From Blautia sp. (lineage in GTDB: Bacteria > Bacillota > Clostridia > Lachnospirales > Lachnospiraceae), in the NCBI GenBank assembly GCA_026169535.1, contig JAPFCU010000013.1, positions 1-64,000 on the forward strand: a stretch of 64,000 nt of DNA, in the 5' to 3' direction. This document shows positions 35,638 through 44,675 of this stretch, in pieces; the stretch's first letter is position 1; each line of letters starts with the position of its first letter. The notes under the pieces are model-generated. The model did not search any database, was not told where the DNA came from, and saw only the letters and a list, made by a program, of their open reading frames with translations. The position numbers and the translations under genes were made by a program.

Positions 35638-35666
35638 GTCTATTTGACATAATCGTTTCATAGATT
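35638..35666 (+). promoter_or_regulatory. Sigma-E-like promoter of yabP
   Basis: GTCTATT (35638-35644), 14-bp spacer, CATAGATT (35659-35666). yabP-yabQ are sigma-E dependent in Bacillus, and the spacing and -10 fit. Confidence 0.55.
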
Positions 35667-35714
35667 GGTTAGGGAAAGATATGGTGGGAGGCGGGCTTTC
35701 TGGAAGAGAAAAAA

Positions 35715-35981
35715 ATGCCACAAACTCATAAGCTGACTCTTGGAAATCGTAAGGAAGGTACGGTTACGGGGGTCAGTGATATCCAGTCTTTTAATGAAAG
35801 TGAAATACTGTTTGCGACAGAAGCCGGAAAAATGTCAATAAAAGGAGAAAGGCTTCATGTAAAGCGACTGAATCTTGAAAAAGGGGAAGCTGATATTGAG
35901 GGAGAAGTAAACAGTATTACGTATTTATCAAAAAGTACAGAAAAGAAAGAAGAATCTCTGCTGAAGCGGATGTTTCGATAA
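35715..35981 (+). CDS. yabP: Sporulation protein YabP
   Basis: Mother-cell sporulation protein of the YabP/YqfC family, 88 residues from ATG 35715. It is required with YabQ for normal cortex or engulfment-stage development in Bacillus. Diagnostic stretches are HKLTLGNRKEGTVTGVSDIQSF and GERLHVKRLNLEKGEADIEG. The start is uncertain. An in-frame CTG at 35700 would add five residues (xEEKK), has a better spaced GGGAGG (35686-35691), and gives the MEEKK-like N-terminus common in relatives. It is followed 3 bp later by yabQ. Confidence 0.88.
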   Translation: MPQTHKLTLGNRKEGTVTGVSDIQSFNESEILFATEAGKMSIKGERLHVKRLNLEKGEADIEGEVNSITYLSKSTEKKEESLLKRMFR

Positions 35982-35984
35982 TTT

Positions 35985-36449
35985 ATGAGCGGCTATATGG
36001 AATATGAGCTGCTCCTGTTTCTTTTATCGGCAGGAATGGGAGCAGTCCTTTGCCTGTGCTATGAGTTTTTGGCTGCTTTGAGAAATATCATTCCTCATTC
36101 CCGAACCGCAGCTGCGGTGGAGGATCTGATTTACTGGATGGCAGCAGGGATTTTTATTTTTATGGTTATTTACAGAACCAACCAGGGGATATTAAGGTTT
36201 TTTTTGTTTTTAGGTAACGTTTTCGGAGCATGGTTATGCAGTTTTACAGCAGGTCCTTTATTTCGTAAAATGATTCAGTTTACCTGTGGAATACCTGTGA
36301 ATTTTGTAAAAAGTTCTATAAAGAGGTTGCTATTTCTTATTAGAAGATGTAATATTCTAGTGTATAAGCACCAGACTGTGCATAAAAAGCATTTTTTGGA
36401 AAAGAAGAGGATCAGTCAGTTTGAAAAAATCAAAAAAAAGAAAAAATAA
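35985..36449 (+). CDS. yabQ: Spore cortex biosynthesis protein YabQ
   Basis: Membrane protein of the mother cell needed for spore cortex formation, 154 residues. There are about three hydrophobic segments (LLLFLLSAGMGAVLCLCYEFL, IYWMAAGIFIFMVIY, LRFFLFLGNVFGAWLCSF), followed by a basic cytoplasmic tail ending in a poly-Lys run. The start is only 3 bp after yabP, so it is translated from the same sigma-E message. The 3' end overlaps divIC by 29 bp in another frame. Confidence 0.9.
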   Translation: MSGYMEYELLLFLLSAGMGAVLCLCYEFLAALRNIIPHSRTAAAVEDLIYWMAAGIFIFMVIYRTNQGILRFFLFLGNVFGAWLCSFTAGPLFRKMIQFTCGIPVNFVKSSIKRLLFLIRRCNILVYKHQTVHKKHFLEKKRISQFEKIKKKKK

Positions 36450-36735
36450 AAAAAGAATAGCAAATAATTATCTCGGTATGGCTGTGATCTCAATGGTTGT
36501 TCTTCTGCTTCTTGCAGGCCTGGCTATGCAGAGCCAAAATCTCCGGAACAGGATTGCCTACTATGATGCACAGGCTGCTGAACTGGAGCAGCAGATCCAG
36601 GATGAGAAAGAACGGACAGAGGAAATAGATAACCGCAAGGAATACATGCAGACAGACGAGTATGCCGCAGAAGTTGCCAGAGACAGATTGGGACTTGTAA
36701 AGGATAATGAGACTGTATTTGAAGAAGAAAAATAG
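36421..36735 (+). CDS. divIC: FtsB/FtsL-family cell division protein DivIC
   Basis: Bitopic septum protein, 104 residues. A basic N-terminus (KKSKKRKNKKR) is followed by one membrane helix (LGMAVISMVVLLLLAGLAM) and a coiled coil (RIAYYDAQAAELEQQIQDEK). It ends with the EYAAEVARDRLGLVKDNE motif typical of DivIC. The start is TTG at 36421. It is part of the FtsLBQ-like complex at the division septum. Its place downstream of yabPQ is conserved across Firmicutes. Confidence 0.9.
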   Translation: MKKSKKRKNKKRIANNYLGMAVISMVVLLLLAGLAMQSQNLRNRIAYYDAQAAELEQQIQDEKERTEEIDNRKEYMQTDEYAAEVARDRLGLVKDNETVFEEEK

Positions 36736-36777
36736 CTCGGATTTTGGGAGAAAGTTTTTTAATACAATCGCCGTGGT

Positions 36778-36810
36778 TTGACAGATATTTTAAAGCCTGC
36801 CCTTTATAAT
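36778..36810 (+). promoter_or_regulatory. Spo0A-type promoter of spoIIE
   Basis: TTGACA (36778-36783) and TATAAT (36805-36810) separated by 21 bp. The -35 is embedded in TTTGACAGA (36777-36785), one mismatch from a reversed Spo0A box. The B. subtilis spoIIE promoter also has a 21-bp spacer and is activated by Spo0A~P. Confidence 0.75.
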
Positions 36811-36846
36811 AAGCACTTGATGAAGTGTGCAGGGGGGAGGCGAAAT

Positions 36847-38340
36847 ATGCAGGAATGGATGATTGCCATGCTCGTGATCAGTATGCTGCTGATTTTGCGG
36901 GACATGGCAAAAACTATTTTGGCAGGTCATATACACAAAAAGAAGAATCTGTATGAGTTCTGCGAAAATCATCCTCAAAAAGATAAGGTGGTACGATATG
37001 CCGATTCGTTTCAGAAACTGGCGGATATTTTTTATGGGATGCCCTATCGCAAGGAGTATCTGAGCAGCGGACAGGTTGAAAAAATTCTGCAGGATACAAC
37101 GGAAGATATGTGCCGCAGATGCTATCATAAAGAAATCTGCTGGGGAGAAAATACAGAAATTATGAAAAAGGGTGGAGAAGCTCTTATCCGTGCTATCGAA
37201 GAGGGGGATGAGGAAGAGGAAGAATCTGTCCGCTGCCGTCTGGCAGAGCTGTGCTGTCATTCGGTGCAGTATCTGGAGATTGTCAGAGAAAATTTTTTGA
37301 AAGAAAAGCAGAATCTCATATGGAGTAATCGAATGATTGAGAACCGCCTGGCAGTAGCACAGCAGCTGACGGAAACTGCCAGGATTATGGGAACAGTGGC
37401 AGAGGATCTTTATGATATCTCCCCTGCAGATCCTGATGTTCAGGATAATTTAAAAAAAATACTAAAAAAGCGACATATTCTTTTGAAAAACACCTGGGTG
37501 ATGGATAAAGTAGAAGGAAGAAGACAGATGTTCCTTACCATGAAAACGAAAAATGGCAAGTGTGTTTCTGTTACAGAGATTGCCAGGATGCTGTCCGGGT
37601 TTTGTGAATGTGCAATGACATCTGCACAGGACAGCCGGTGTATTGTTAATAATGAATATCATACCGTCCATTTTGTAGAAGATGTCAGTTATCAGGTGAT
37701 ATATGGTGCTTCCAAGCTGACCAGGGAAGAAGAAAAAATTTCAGGAGACAACTATATCTGCAGCCAGAACGAAGGCGGAAGATTTGTTATGTGCCTGTCG
37801 GATGGAATGGGGTCAGGAGTAGATGCATGCAGAGAAAGTGAGACGGTAGTAGAGCTTTTGGAACAATTCCTTGAATCCGGTTTTTCTCAGGAGACGGCAG
37901 CACGTATGGTGAATTCTGCACTTGTACTTAAGGGACGGGAGGGGATGTTTTCTACAGTAGATATCTGTGCTTTGGATCTTTATACAGGAGTCTGCAGTTT
38001 TCTGAAAGCAGGTGCAGCATCAACTTTTATAAAAAGAGATCATTGGGTGGAAGCTGTTTCATCAGAAAGCCTGGCGGCAGGTCTGATGCAGCAGATTGAT
38101 TTTGATACGGCTTCCCGTAAGCTTTATCATGGAGATTATCTGATCATGATGACGGATGGGGTTTTGGACGCACTTCCCACAGAAAGGGAGGAAGCAACCA
38201 TGAAAGAAATCATTATGGATATTCAGGAAGAAAATCCAAGGGAAATAAGCCGGGGAATCCTGGAACGTGTATTGGGATACAGCGATTACAGGGCAAAGGA
38301 TGATATGACAGTTCTTGTTGCCGGTATATTGCGTAAATAA
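36847..38340 (+). CDS. spoIIE: SpoIIE-type PP2C phosphatase, short form
   Basis: Dephosphorylates SpoIIAA-P to release sigma-F in the forespore. It is 497 residues from ATG 36847 with GGGGGAGG upstream; an earlier frame start at 36778 lies in the promoter. One N-terminal hydrophobic helix (WMIAMLVISMLLILRDM) replaces the roughly ten of Bacillus SpoIIE (about 827 residues). The central region has Cys pairs (CRRCYHKEICW). The C-terminal PP2C domain shows YQVIYGAS, MCLSDGMGSGVDA and MMTDGVLDALP and ends DDMTVLVAGI. It sits between divIC and tilS, as expected. Confidence 0.93.
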   Translation: MQEWMIAMLVISMLLILRDMAKTILAGHIHKKKNLYEFCENHPQKDKVVRYADSFQKLADIFYGMPYRKEYLSSGQVEKILQDTTEDMCRRCYHKEICWGENTEIMKKGGEALIRAIEEGDEEEEESVRCRLAELCCHSVQYLEIVRENFLKEKQNLIWSNRMIENRLAVAQQLTETARIMGTVAEDLYDISPADPDVQDNLKKILKKRHILLKNTWVMDKVEGRRQMFLTMKTKNGKCVSVTEIARMLSGFCECAMTSAQDSRCIVNNEYHTVHFVEDVSYQVIYGASKLTREEEKISGDNYICSQNEGGRFVMCLSDGMGSGVDACRESETVVELLEQFLESGFSQETAARMVNSALVLKGREGMFSTVDICALDLYTGVCSFLKAGAASTFIKRDHWVEAVSSESLAAGLMQQIDFDTASRKLYHGDYLIMMTDGVLDALPTEREEATMKEIIMDIQEENPREISRGILERVLGYSDYRAKDDMTVLVAGILRK

Positions 38341-38358
38341 AATGAAGCAGGGAGTACT

Positions 38359-39765
38359 ATGCAGGAACAGATTTATGCAAAAGTATGTACTTTTGCAGAA
38401 AAAAACAGAATTTTTGACAGATGCAGTCTGGTGGTGGCCGGAGTATCCGGAGGCGGAGATTCTATGGCAATGCTGGATTTCTTAAGGCGTATGCAAAAGA
38501 AATATGGATATGAGCTTCAGGTAGTTCATGTAAATCATGGGATTCGGGGAAAGGAAGCAGAGAGAGATCAGATGCTTGTAGAAAAAACGTGCAAAGATCA
38601 GGGAATTCCGTGTCAGACCTATTGCTATGATGTTCCGGGGCTTTCTGTCCTTTGGAAAAATGGTCTTGAAGAAACCGGACGAAAGGTGAGAAAAGAGGCC
38701 TTTTGTAAAGCAATTGCAAAAACAGAGAGATCAGGGCAGGGACGAAGTGTGATCGCGCTGGCACATAATAAAAACGATCTTGCAGAGACCATACTCCATC
38801 ATCTTTGCCGTGGAACCGGTCTGAGAGGGCTTTCTCCTATGAAACCGGAAAAAGATGGAATCATACGTCCGGTTTTGTGTTTAGAGAGAAAGGAAATTGA
38901 CGAATATTTAAAAGAAAGGCAGATTTCCTGTGTTCTGGACAGCAGTAATCTTGAAGATGAATATACCAGAAACAGGATTCGTCATCATGTGATCCCTGTT
39001 CTGGAAACGGAGATCAATGAACGTGCGGTAAATCACATGACAGAGACGTCAGAGCTGATCGGCCAGGCGGAAGAGTATTTGTCAGACAAGGGAAGACAGC
39101 TGGCAGAAGCTGCACGTACAGAAGAAAAAAACTTTCTTTTTGTGAATGATTTTTTTGAAAAGGAAGAGATTCTCCAGAAGTATGCCATACGGGAAGCTGT
39201 GGAACTGCTTACGGGGAATGTCCGTGATCTTTCCATGGTTCATGTGAAAAAAGTAATGGAGCTGTATAGATCCTGCACAGGCGCAAAAATCAGTCTTCCG
39301 TTTGGACTGCTGGCAGAAAGAATCTATGAAGGAATCCGGATTACAGCTGTAAAGTTTCAGGAGACTCCGGAAAAGAAAGAATATTTACTTTCTGTGCCGG
39401 GTGTTTTGAACTGTCCATATGGTTGTTTCGAAACAAAAATATTTCACTGGTCTGATCAGAAGATTTGTGAAAAGAAGTATACGAAATGGCTGGATTATGA
39501 TAAAATAAAATACGATATCTCTGTCAGGACCAGAAAGACAGGGGATTATCTCATTGTAAACAGCTCTGGTCAGCGAAAAAAAATAACCAGATGTATGATC
39601 GATGAGAAAATTCCCCGTGAATTCAGAGAGAGCCTTCCTCTGGCAGCAGCAGGAAATGAGGTTCTATGGATGGTGGGCGGAAGAATAAATGAAAGGTATA
39701 AGATCACATCTGAAACTAAGAATGTGTTAGAAATCAAATACCAAGGAGGAAAATGTAATGAGTGA
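38359..39765 (+). CDS. tilS: tRNA(Ile)-lysidine synthase
   Basis: Converts C34 of tRNA-Ile(CAU) to lysidine so that it reads AUA. It is 468 residues. The PP-loop is GVSGGGDSMAMLDFL near residues 31-45, followed by VVHVNHGIRGKEAERD, the typical TilS signature, and a C-terminal lysidine-binding region (TRKTGDYLIVNSSGQRKK). It starts 19 bp after spoIIE and overlaps hpt by 8 bp, the classic tilS-hprT-ftsH arrangement. Confidence 0.96.
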   Translation: MQEQIYAKVCTFAEKNRIFDRCSLVVAGVSGGGDSMAMLDFLRRMQKKYGYELQVVHVNHGIRGKEAERDQMLVEKTCKDQGIPCQTYCYDVPGLSVLWKNGLEETGRKVRKEAFCKAIAKTERSGQGRSVIALAHNKNDLAETILHHLCRGTGLRGLSPMKPEKDGIIRPVLCLERKEIDEYLKERQISCVLDSSNLEDEYTRNRIRHHVIPVLETEINERAVNHMTETSELIGQAEEYLSDKGRQLAEAARTEEKNFLFVNDFFEKEEILQKYAIREAVELLTGNVRDLSMVHVKKVMELYRSCTGAKISLPFGLLAERIYEGIRITAVKFQETPEKKEYLLSVPGVLNCPYGCFETKIFHWSDQKICEKKYTKWLDYDKIKYDISVRTRKTGDYLIVNSSGQRKKITRCMIDEKIPREFRESLPLAAAGNEVLWMVGGRINERYKITSETKNVLEIKYQGGKCNE

Positions 39766-40288
39766 AAAAATTAAAGTACTTCTCAGTGAAGAAGAAGTGG
39801 ATGCCAGGATCAAACAGATCGCAGCAAAGATCAGTAAGGATTATGCAGGAAAGGAGATTCATCTGATCTGTGTCCTTAAGGGAGGAGTGTTCTTTACCTG
39901 TGAACTGGCAAAGAGGATCACAGTACCGGTATCTCTTGATTTTATGTCTGTTTCCAGCTATGGAGATGATACAAAATCAAGCGGAGTAGTAAGGATTGTA
40001 AAAGATCTTGATCAGCCGCTTATCGGAAAGGATGTTTTGATCGTGGAAGATATTATTGATTCAGGAAGAACGCTCAGTTATCTGATCGAAATCCTGAAAG
40101 GCCGTAATCCTAACAGTGTACGTCTCTGCACCCTTCTGGATAAACCGGAGCGCAGGGTAAAAGATGTCAAAGTGGATTATTGCTGCTTTAATATTCCGGA
40201 TGAATTCGTTGTGGGATATGGGCTCGATTATGCCCAGAAATATCGTAATCTCCCGTTTATCGGCGTGGTAGAGTTGGACAATGAGTGA
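39758..40288 (+). CDS. hpt: Hypoxanthine(-guanine) phosphoribosyltransferase
   Basis: Salvages hypoxanthine (and often guanine) with PRPP to IMP/GMP. It is 176 residues. The PRPP-binding motif is VLIVEDIIDSGRTLSYL. Other family regions are ICVLKGGVFFTCELAKRI, SLDFMSVSSYGDDTKSSG and IPDEFVVGYGLDYAQKYRNLP. RBS AAGGAGG lies inside the end of tilS. It is translationally coupled to tilS and followed by ftsH 15 bp later. Confidence 0.96.
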   Translation: MSEKIKVLLSEEEVDARIKQIAAKISKDYAGKEIHLICVLKGGVFFTCELAKRITVPVSLDFMSVSSYGDDTKSSGVVRIVKDLDQPLIGKDVLIVEDIIDSGRTLSYLIEILKGRNPNSVRLCTLLDKPERRVKDVKVDYCCFNIPDEFVVGYGLDYAQKYRNLPFIGVVELDNE

Positions 40289-40303
40289 AAGGAGATTCAG
40301 TAA

Positions 40304-42118
40304 GTGAGTAAACAGCCAAGCAGAATTGGCCTGTACCTGATTCTGATCGTTCTTTTGGTTTCAGGATATTTTTACCTGAACAACCAGGTCACGAATCAGA
40401 GTGATTATACCATAGAGGCACTGGAGCAGGCGGCAGAAAAGGGAAGAGTGCATGAAGCAGTTATTTATCAGAACCGGGAAGTACCAACCGGTTCTGTAAC
40501 AGCAGATATAGAAGGGGAAGGACAGAAACGAGTTTATGTAACAGATGTAAAAGAGGCACAGCAGATGCTGGCAGAAAATAATATTTCTGCTCAGGTTAAG
40601 AATGTTCCTCAGCAGAATATGTTCCTTACAACCCTTCTTCCTCTTCTGCTGACAGGTGGTTTGGTGATATTCCTGTTCATGATGATGAACAGACAGATGT
40701 CAGGCGGCGGAAGTAATTCCAAAATGATGAATTTCGGCAAAAGCCGGGCAAGGATGATGCTTCCAGATGACAAAAAAGTAACTTTTCAGAATGTAGCAGG
40801 TCTTCAGGAAGAAAAAGAAGACCTGGTAGAAGTTGTAGACTTTTTGAAAGCACCTCAGAAGTATACCAGTGTAGGTGCCAGAATTCCGAAAGGTGTGCTT
40901 TTGGTGGGCCCTCCGGGAACTGGTAAAACACTTCTGGCAAAGGCAGTGGCAGGAGAAGCAGGAGTTCCGTTCTTTTCTATTTCCGGTTCTGACTTTGTAG
41001 AAATGTTTGTAGGCGTGGGAGCATCCCGTGTCCGTGATCTTTTCGAGGAAGGAAAAAGACATGCGCCGTGTATTATTTTTATTGATGAGATAGACGCTGT
41101 TGCCAGACAGAGGGGCACTGGTATGGGCGGCGGTCATGATGAACGCGAACAGACACTGAACCAGCTTCTTGTAGAGATGGATGGTTTTGGCGTCAATGAG
41201 GGTATTATTGTTATGGCAGCAACCAACCGTGTGGACATCCTGGATCCTGCTATCCTCCGTCCGGGACGTTTTGACCGGAAGGTGGCAGTTGGACGTCCGG
41301 ATATTAAAGGACGTGAGGAAATCCTTCGTGTCCACGCAAAGGACAAACCTCTGGGAGAAGATGTGGATCTGGGACAGATCGCTCAGACCACAGCAGGATT
41401 TACCGGAGCAGATCTGGAAAACCTTCTGAATGAGGCTGCTATCATGGCAGCAAGAGAAAATCGCAGCTATATCATGCAGCAGGATATCAAACACGCCTTT
41501 ATTAAGGTAGGTATCGGAGCTGAAAAACGCAGCAAAGTGATTTCTGAGAAAGAGAAAAAGATCACAGCTTATCACGAGGCCGGACATGCGATCCTGTTTC
41601 ACGTTCTTCCGGATATGGATCCGGTTTATACTATTTCCATTATCCCTACAGGAATAGGAGCGGCAGGATATACCATGCCTCTTCCGGAAAATGATGAAAT
41701 GTTTAACACAAAAGGAAAAATGCTTCAGGATATTACCACTCTTCTGGGAGGACGTGTGGCAGAGGAGATCATTTTCGGAGATATCACCACCGGCGCTTCC
41801 AATGACATCAAACGTGCCACCAGCACAGCGCGAGCCATGGTAATGCAGTACGGTATGTCTGATAAGATGGGACTGATCGCCTATGGAGACGAGGGCGACG
41901 AGGTATTTATCGGAAGAGATCTTGCACATACAAGAAGCTACAGCGAAGAGGTTGCCAAGGAAATTGACCAGGAGATCCATGATATCATTGATGGATGCCA
42001 TCAGCGCGCAAAGGAGATCATTCTCCAGCATCAGGATGTCCTGCATAAGTGTGCAGCTCTTCTTTTAGAGAAGGAAAAGGTACAGCGAGACGAGTTTGAG
42101 GCACTTTTTACAGAGTGA
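40304..42118 (+). CDS. ftsH: ATP-dependent zinc metalloprotease FtsH
   Basis: Membrane-anchored AAA+ protease for quality control and sporulation, 604 residues. The start is GTG 40304 behind AAAGGAG. There are two membrane helices ([16 protein letters not shown] near residue 10, and [19 protein letters not shown] near 110) enclosing an extracytoplasmic domain. The AAA core has Walker A GPPGTGKT, Walker [11 protein letters not shown] and SRH residues in RPGRFDR. The zinc site is HEAGH with a downstream Asp. It is the last gene of the block and is terminated at 42287-42317. Confidence 0.97.
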   Translation: MSKQPSRIGLYLILIVLLVSGYFYLNNQVTNQSDYTIEALEQAAEKGRVHEAVIYQNREVPTGSVTADIEGEGQKRVYVTDVKEAQQMLAENNISAQVKNVPQQNMFLTTLLPLLLTGGLVIFLFMMMNRQMSGGGSNSKMMNFGKSRARMMLPDDKKVTFQNVAGLQEEKEDLVEVVDFLKAPQKYTSVGARIPKGVLLVGPPGTGKTLLAKAVAGEAGVPFFSISGSDFVEMFVGVGASRVRDLFEEGKRHAPCIIFIDEIDAVARQRGTGMGGGHDEREQTLNQLLVEMDGFGVNEGIIVMAATNRVDILDPAILRPGRFDRKVAVGRPDIKGREEILRVHAKDKPLGEDVDLGQIAQTTAGFTGADLENLLNEAAIMAARENRSYIMQQDIKHAFIKVGIGAEKRSKVISEKEKKITAYHEAGHAILFHVLPDMDPVYTISIIPTGIGAAGYTMPLPENDEMFNTKGKMLQDITTLLGGRVAEEIIFGDITTGASNDIKRATSTARAMVMQYGMSDKMGLIAYGDEGDEVFIGRDLAHTRSYSEEVAKEIDQEIHDIIDGCHQRAKEIILQHQDVLHKCAALLLEKEKVQRDEFEALFTE

Positions 42119-42286
42119 GTTTTGTAAGTTTGAAATAGACATGTACAATATAACCAAAAACAAACATGCATTTTTGTGAACTTTGTGCACACTTATTTGT
42201 TGACTCATGATATTATATATATCGTAAAAACCCCCCAATACATTATATAGTTTTTGCTACACCCCATAAGAAGAAATACCTTCTCC

Positions 42287-42317
42287 AAAAAAGCCAGCCT
42301 ATCCCGCTGGCTTTTTT
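42287..42317 (+). terminator. Terminator after ftsH
   Basis: AAAAAAGCCAGC / GCTGGCTTTTTT with a 7-nt loop (42287-42317). The preceding stretch from 42119 holds only AT-rich sequence and a C6 run at 42231-42236. Confidence 0.92.
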
Positions 42318-42341
42318 ACTGTCTAAAAACAGGGCTTTTTA

Positions 42342-42370
42342 TTGTAACTTTGTTAAAATTAAGATAGAAT
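42342..42370 (+). promoter_or_regulatory. Promoter of the GH13 gene
   Basis: TTGTAA (42342-42347), 17-bp spacer, TAGAAT (42365-42370). Confidence 0.55.
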
Positions 42371-42402
42371 AAACATATGCTTAAACTAAAGGGGAACGAG
42401 TT

Positions 42403-44511
42403 ATGAGGCTTGAAAAAGAGGATGTAATGAAAAAAATGCAGTATATTCTTAATATGCGTGCAGTGTTGAATAAAGATGCTTTTTTCAGTGACGGAACAAA
42501 ATATTACAGGAATCCGTCAGAGCCGGAGGCAGGAGAAAATGTAATGATCAGCTTTCGGACACAGAAGAATAATGTAGATTCTGTATATCTTGTATCAGAA
42601 GGTGTGAAATACAAGATGAAAGTATACAAAACACTGAAGGGTTTTGATTATCATGGTGTAAAGATTACCATGCCGGATAAAATCTTCCGATATTATTTTG
42701 AGATTCATTATGGATGGATCACCTGTTACTATAACAGTATGGGAGTCAGTACGGAAATCCAGGAAAGAGACAATTTTGAGATTTACCCGGGATACCATAC
42801 GCCGGATTGGGCAAAAGGAGCTGTTATGTATCAGATTTACGTAGACAGATTTTGCAATGGAGATCCGGATAATGATGTGCAGACCGGAGAATATTCTTAT
42901 CTGGGAGAGCATTGCCAGCGTGTAGAAGCCTGGGGAAAGATACCGGCAGTGATGGGCGTCAGAGAGTTTTATGGAGGTGATCTGCAGGGCATCATCGACA
43001 AGCTGGATTATTTGGAAGAGCTGGGGGTTGAAGTAGTGTATCTGAATCCTATTTTTGTGTCCCCAAGCAACCATAAATATGATTGTCAGGATTATGATTA
43101 TGTAGATCCTCATCTGGGAAAAATCGTAAATGACGGTGATGAGCTTTTGAATCCGGGGGACAGAGATAATTCGCATGCAGGAAAATATATCCGACGTGTA
43201 ACAGAAAAAGAAAATCTGGAAGCCAGCAACAGATTGTTCATGAAACTGGTAGAGGAACTGCACAAAAGAGGTATGAAGGTGATCCTGGATGGTGTGTTTA
43301 ATCACTGCGGATCTTTTAATAAATGGATGGACAGAGAGCGGATCTATGAAGGCCAGGAAGGATATGAACCAGGAGCATATATTTCTGCTGAAAGTCCCTA
43401 TCGGTCTTTTTTTTATTTTCATGATGAAAATGCGTGGCCTTATAATAATTCCTATGACGGCTGGTGGACTCATGAAACTTTGCCAAAATTGAATTATGAA
43501 GGTTCCAGAAAGCTTTATGATCATATTTTAAAAGTGGCTGAGAAATGGGTATCACCGCCTTTTAATGCTGATGGGTGGAGACTGGATGTGGCTGCAGATC
43601 TGGGGTTCAGCAACGAATTTAACCATCGTTTCTGGAAGGATTTTCGAAAAGTGGTCAAGGCGGCTAATCCGGATGCCCTGATTCTTGCAGAGCACTATGG
43701 AAATCCGGAAGGATGGCTCCAGGGAGACGAGTGGGATTCTGTGATGAACTATGATGCTTTTATGGAGCCGGTGACCTGGTTTCTCACAGGTATGGAAAAA
43801 CACAGTGATGAATACAGGGAAGATCTTTATGGAGACAGCAATGCTTTTATCGGTGCTATGATGCATCATATGCGTTCTCTTCATATGTCTGCACTTCATA
43901 CGGCTATGAACGAACTTTCTAATCATGATCATTCCCGTTTCCTTACACGTACAAACCGGAGAGTAGGAAGAATTTCCTATGCAGGTCCGGAGGCAGCATC
44001 TCAGAATATTAACAAAGCAGTTATGAGAGAGGCCGTGGCAATCCAGATGACCTGGCCCGGAGCGCCTACCATTTATTATGGAGACGAAGCGGGAGTATGT
44101 GGATTTACAGATCCGGATAACCGAAGAACGTATCCCTGGGGAAACGAAGACCAGGATCTGATTCTTTTTCATAAAAAAATGATTGCCCTGCATAAAAAAT
44201 ACCGGATTTTAAGAACAGGATCTTTAAAATTTCTCTGGAATGATTATCAGGGACTTTGTTATGGAAGATTTTCTCATACAGAGCAGATTATTGTGGTCAT
44301 CAACAATCGCGACGAAGGAAGAGAAGTGATGCTGGATATCTGGCAGACAGGGATTACCAGATTGGAAGAATCTGTGATCACCAGGCTGATGCTGTCCAGC
44401 CAGGATGGTTTCATAGACAAAGAAGAACAGATCATTGCACGGGCCGGATCCCTCAATTTGTATCTGCCGGCAAGAAGTGCGACGATTCTTCATCATAAAG
44501 ATGTTCTGTAG
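42403..44511 (+). CDS. GH13 alpha-glucosidase/neopullulanase-like enzyme
   Basis: Cytoplasmic alpha-amylase-superfamily hydrolase, 702 residues with no signal peptide, probably acting on imported malto-oligosaccharides or cyclodextrins. An N-terminal beta domain (about 1-120) precedes the (beta/alpha)8 barrel. Conserved regions are DGVFNHCG (region I), DGWRLDVAADLG (nucleophile Asp, region II), LILAEHYG (acid/base Glu, region III) and LSNHDHSRFLTR (region IV). Region V-type sequence is also present. This order and size fit maltogenic amylase/neopullulanase-type GH13 enzymes. It is monocistronic between ftsH and an amino-acid transporter. Precise specificity is not assigned. Confidence 0.9.
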   Translation: MRLEKEDVMKKMQYILNMRAVLNKDAFFSDGTKYYRNPSEPEAGENVMISFRTQKNNVDSVYLVSEGVKYKMKVYKTLKGFDYHGVKITMPDKIFRYYFEIHYGWITCYYNSMGVSTEIQERDNFEIYPGYHTPDWAKGAVMYQIYVDRFCNGDPDNDVQTGEYSYLGEHCQRVEAWGKIPAVMGVREFYGGDLQGIIDKLDYLEELGVEVVYLNPIFVSPSNHKYDCQDYDYVDPHLGKIVNDGDELLNPGDRDNSHAGKYIRRVTEKENLEASNRLFMKLVEELHKRGMKVILDGVFNHCGSFNKWMDRERIYEGQEGYEPGAYISAESPYRSFFYFHDENAWPYNNSYDGWWTHETLPKLNYEGSRKLYDHILKVAEKWVSPPFNADGWRLDVAADLGFSNEFNHRFWKDFRKVVKAANPDALILAEHYGNPEGWLQGDEWDSVMNYDAFMEPVTWFLTGMEKHSDEYREDLYGDSNAFIGAMMHHMRSLHMSALHTAMNELSNHDHSRFLTRTNRRVGRISYAGPEAASQNINKAVMREAVAIQMTWPGAPTIYYGDEAGVCGFTDPDNRRTYPWGNEDQDLILFHKKMIALHKKYRILRTGSLKFLWNDYQGLCYGRFSHTEQIIVVINNRDEGREVMLDIWQTGITRLEESVITRLMLSSQDGFIDKEEQIIARAGSLNLYLPARSATILHHKDVL

Positions 44512-44572
44512 GAATGCTCTGCGGCTGTAAGGGTAGCATTTTATTTATAAGTAAATTTTCTGAAATTTCGTC

Positions 44573-44601
44573 TTGACAGTCTTTTCATGGTATGTTACGA
44601 T
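44573..44601 (+). promoter_or_regulatory. Promoter of the amino-acid ABC operon
   Basis: TTGACA (44573-44578), 17-bp spacer, TACGAT (44596-44601) with TGT before the -10 (extended -10). Confidence 0.75.
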
Positions 44602-44675
44602 ATCAATACTTTCACATGGTAGAGTGATTACGTGATAACATGAAAGAGCAAATAAGGGCAAGGGAGATTTACATT

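Noticed and set aside
40700-42046. 448-codon minus-strand frame
   Set aside because: Shadow of ftsH; no recognisable domain and no RBS.
42231-42236. C6 run after ftsH as a possible phase-variable tract
   Set aside because: Outside any coding frame and between ftsH and its terminator; too short and no gene to switch.
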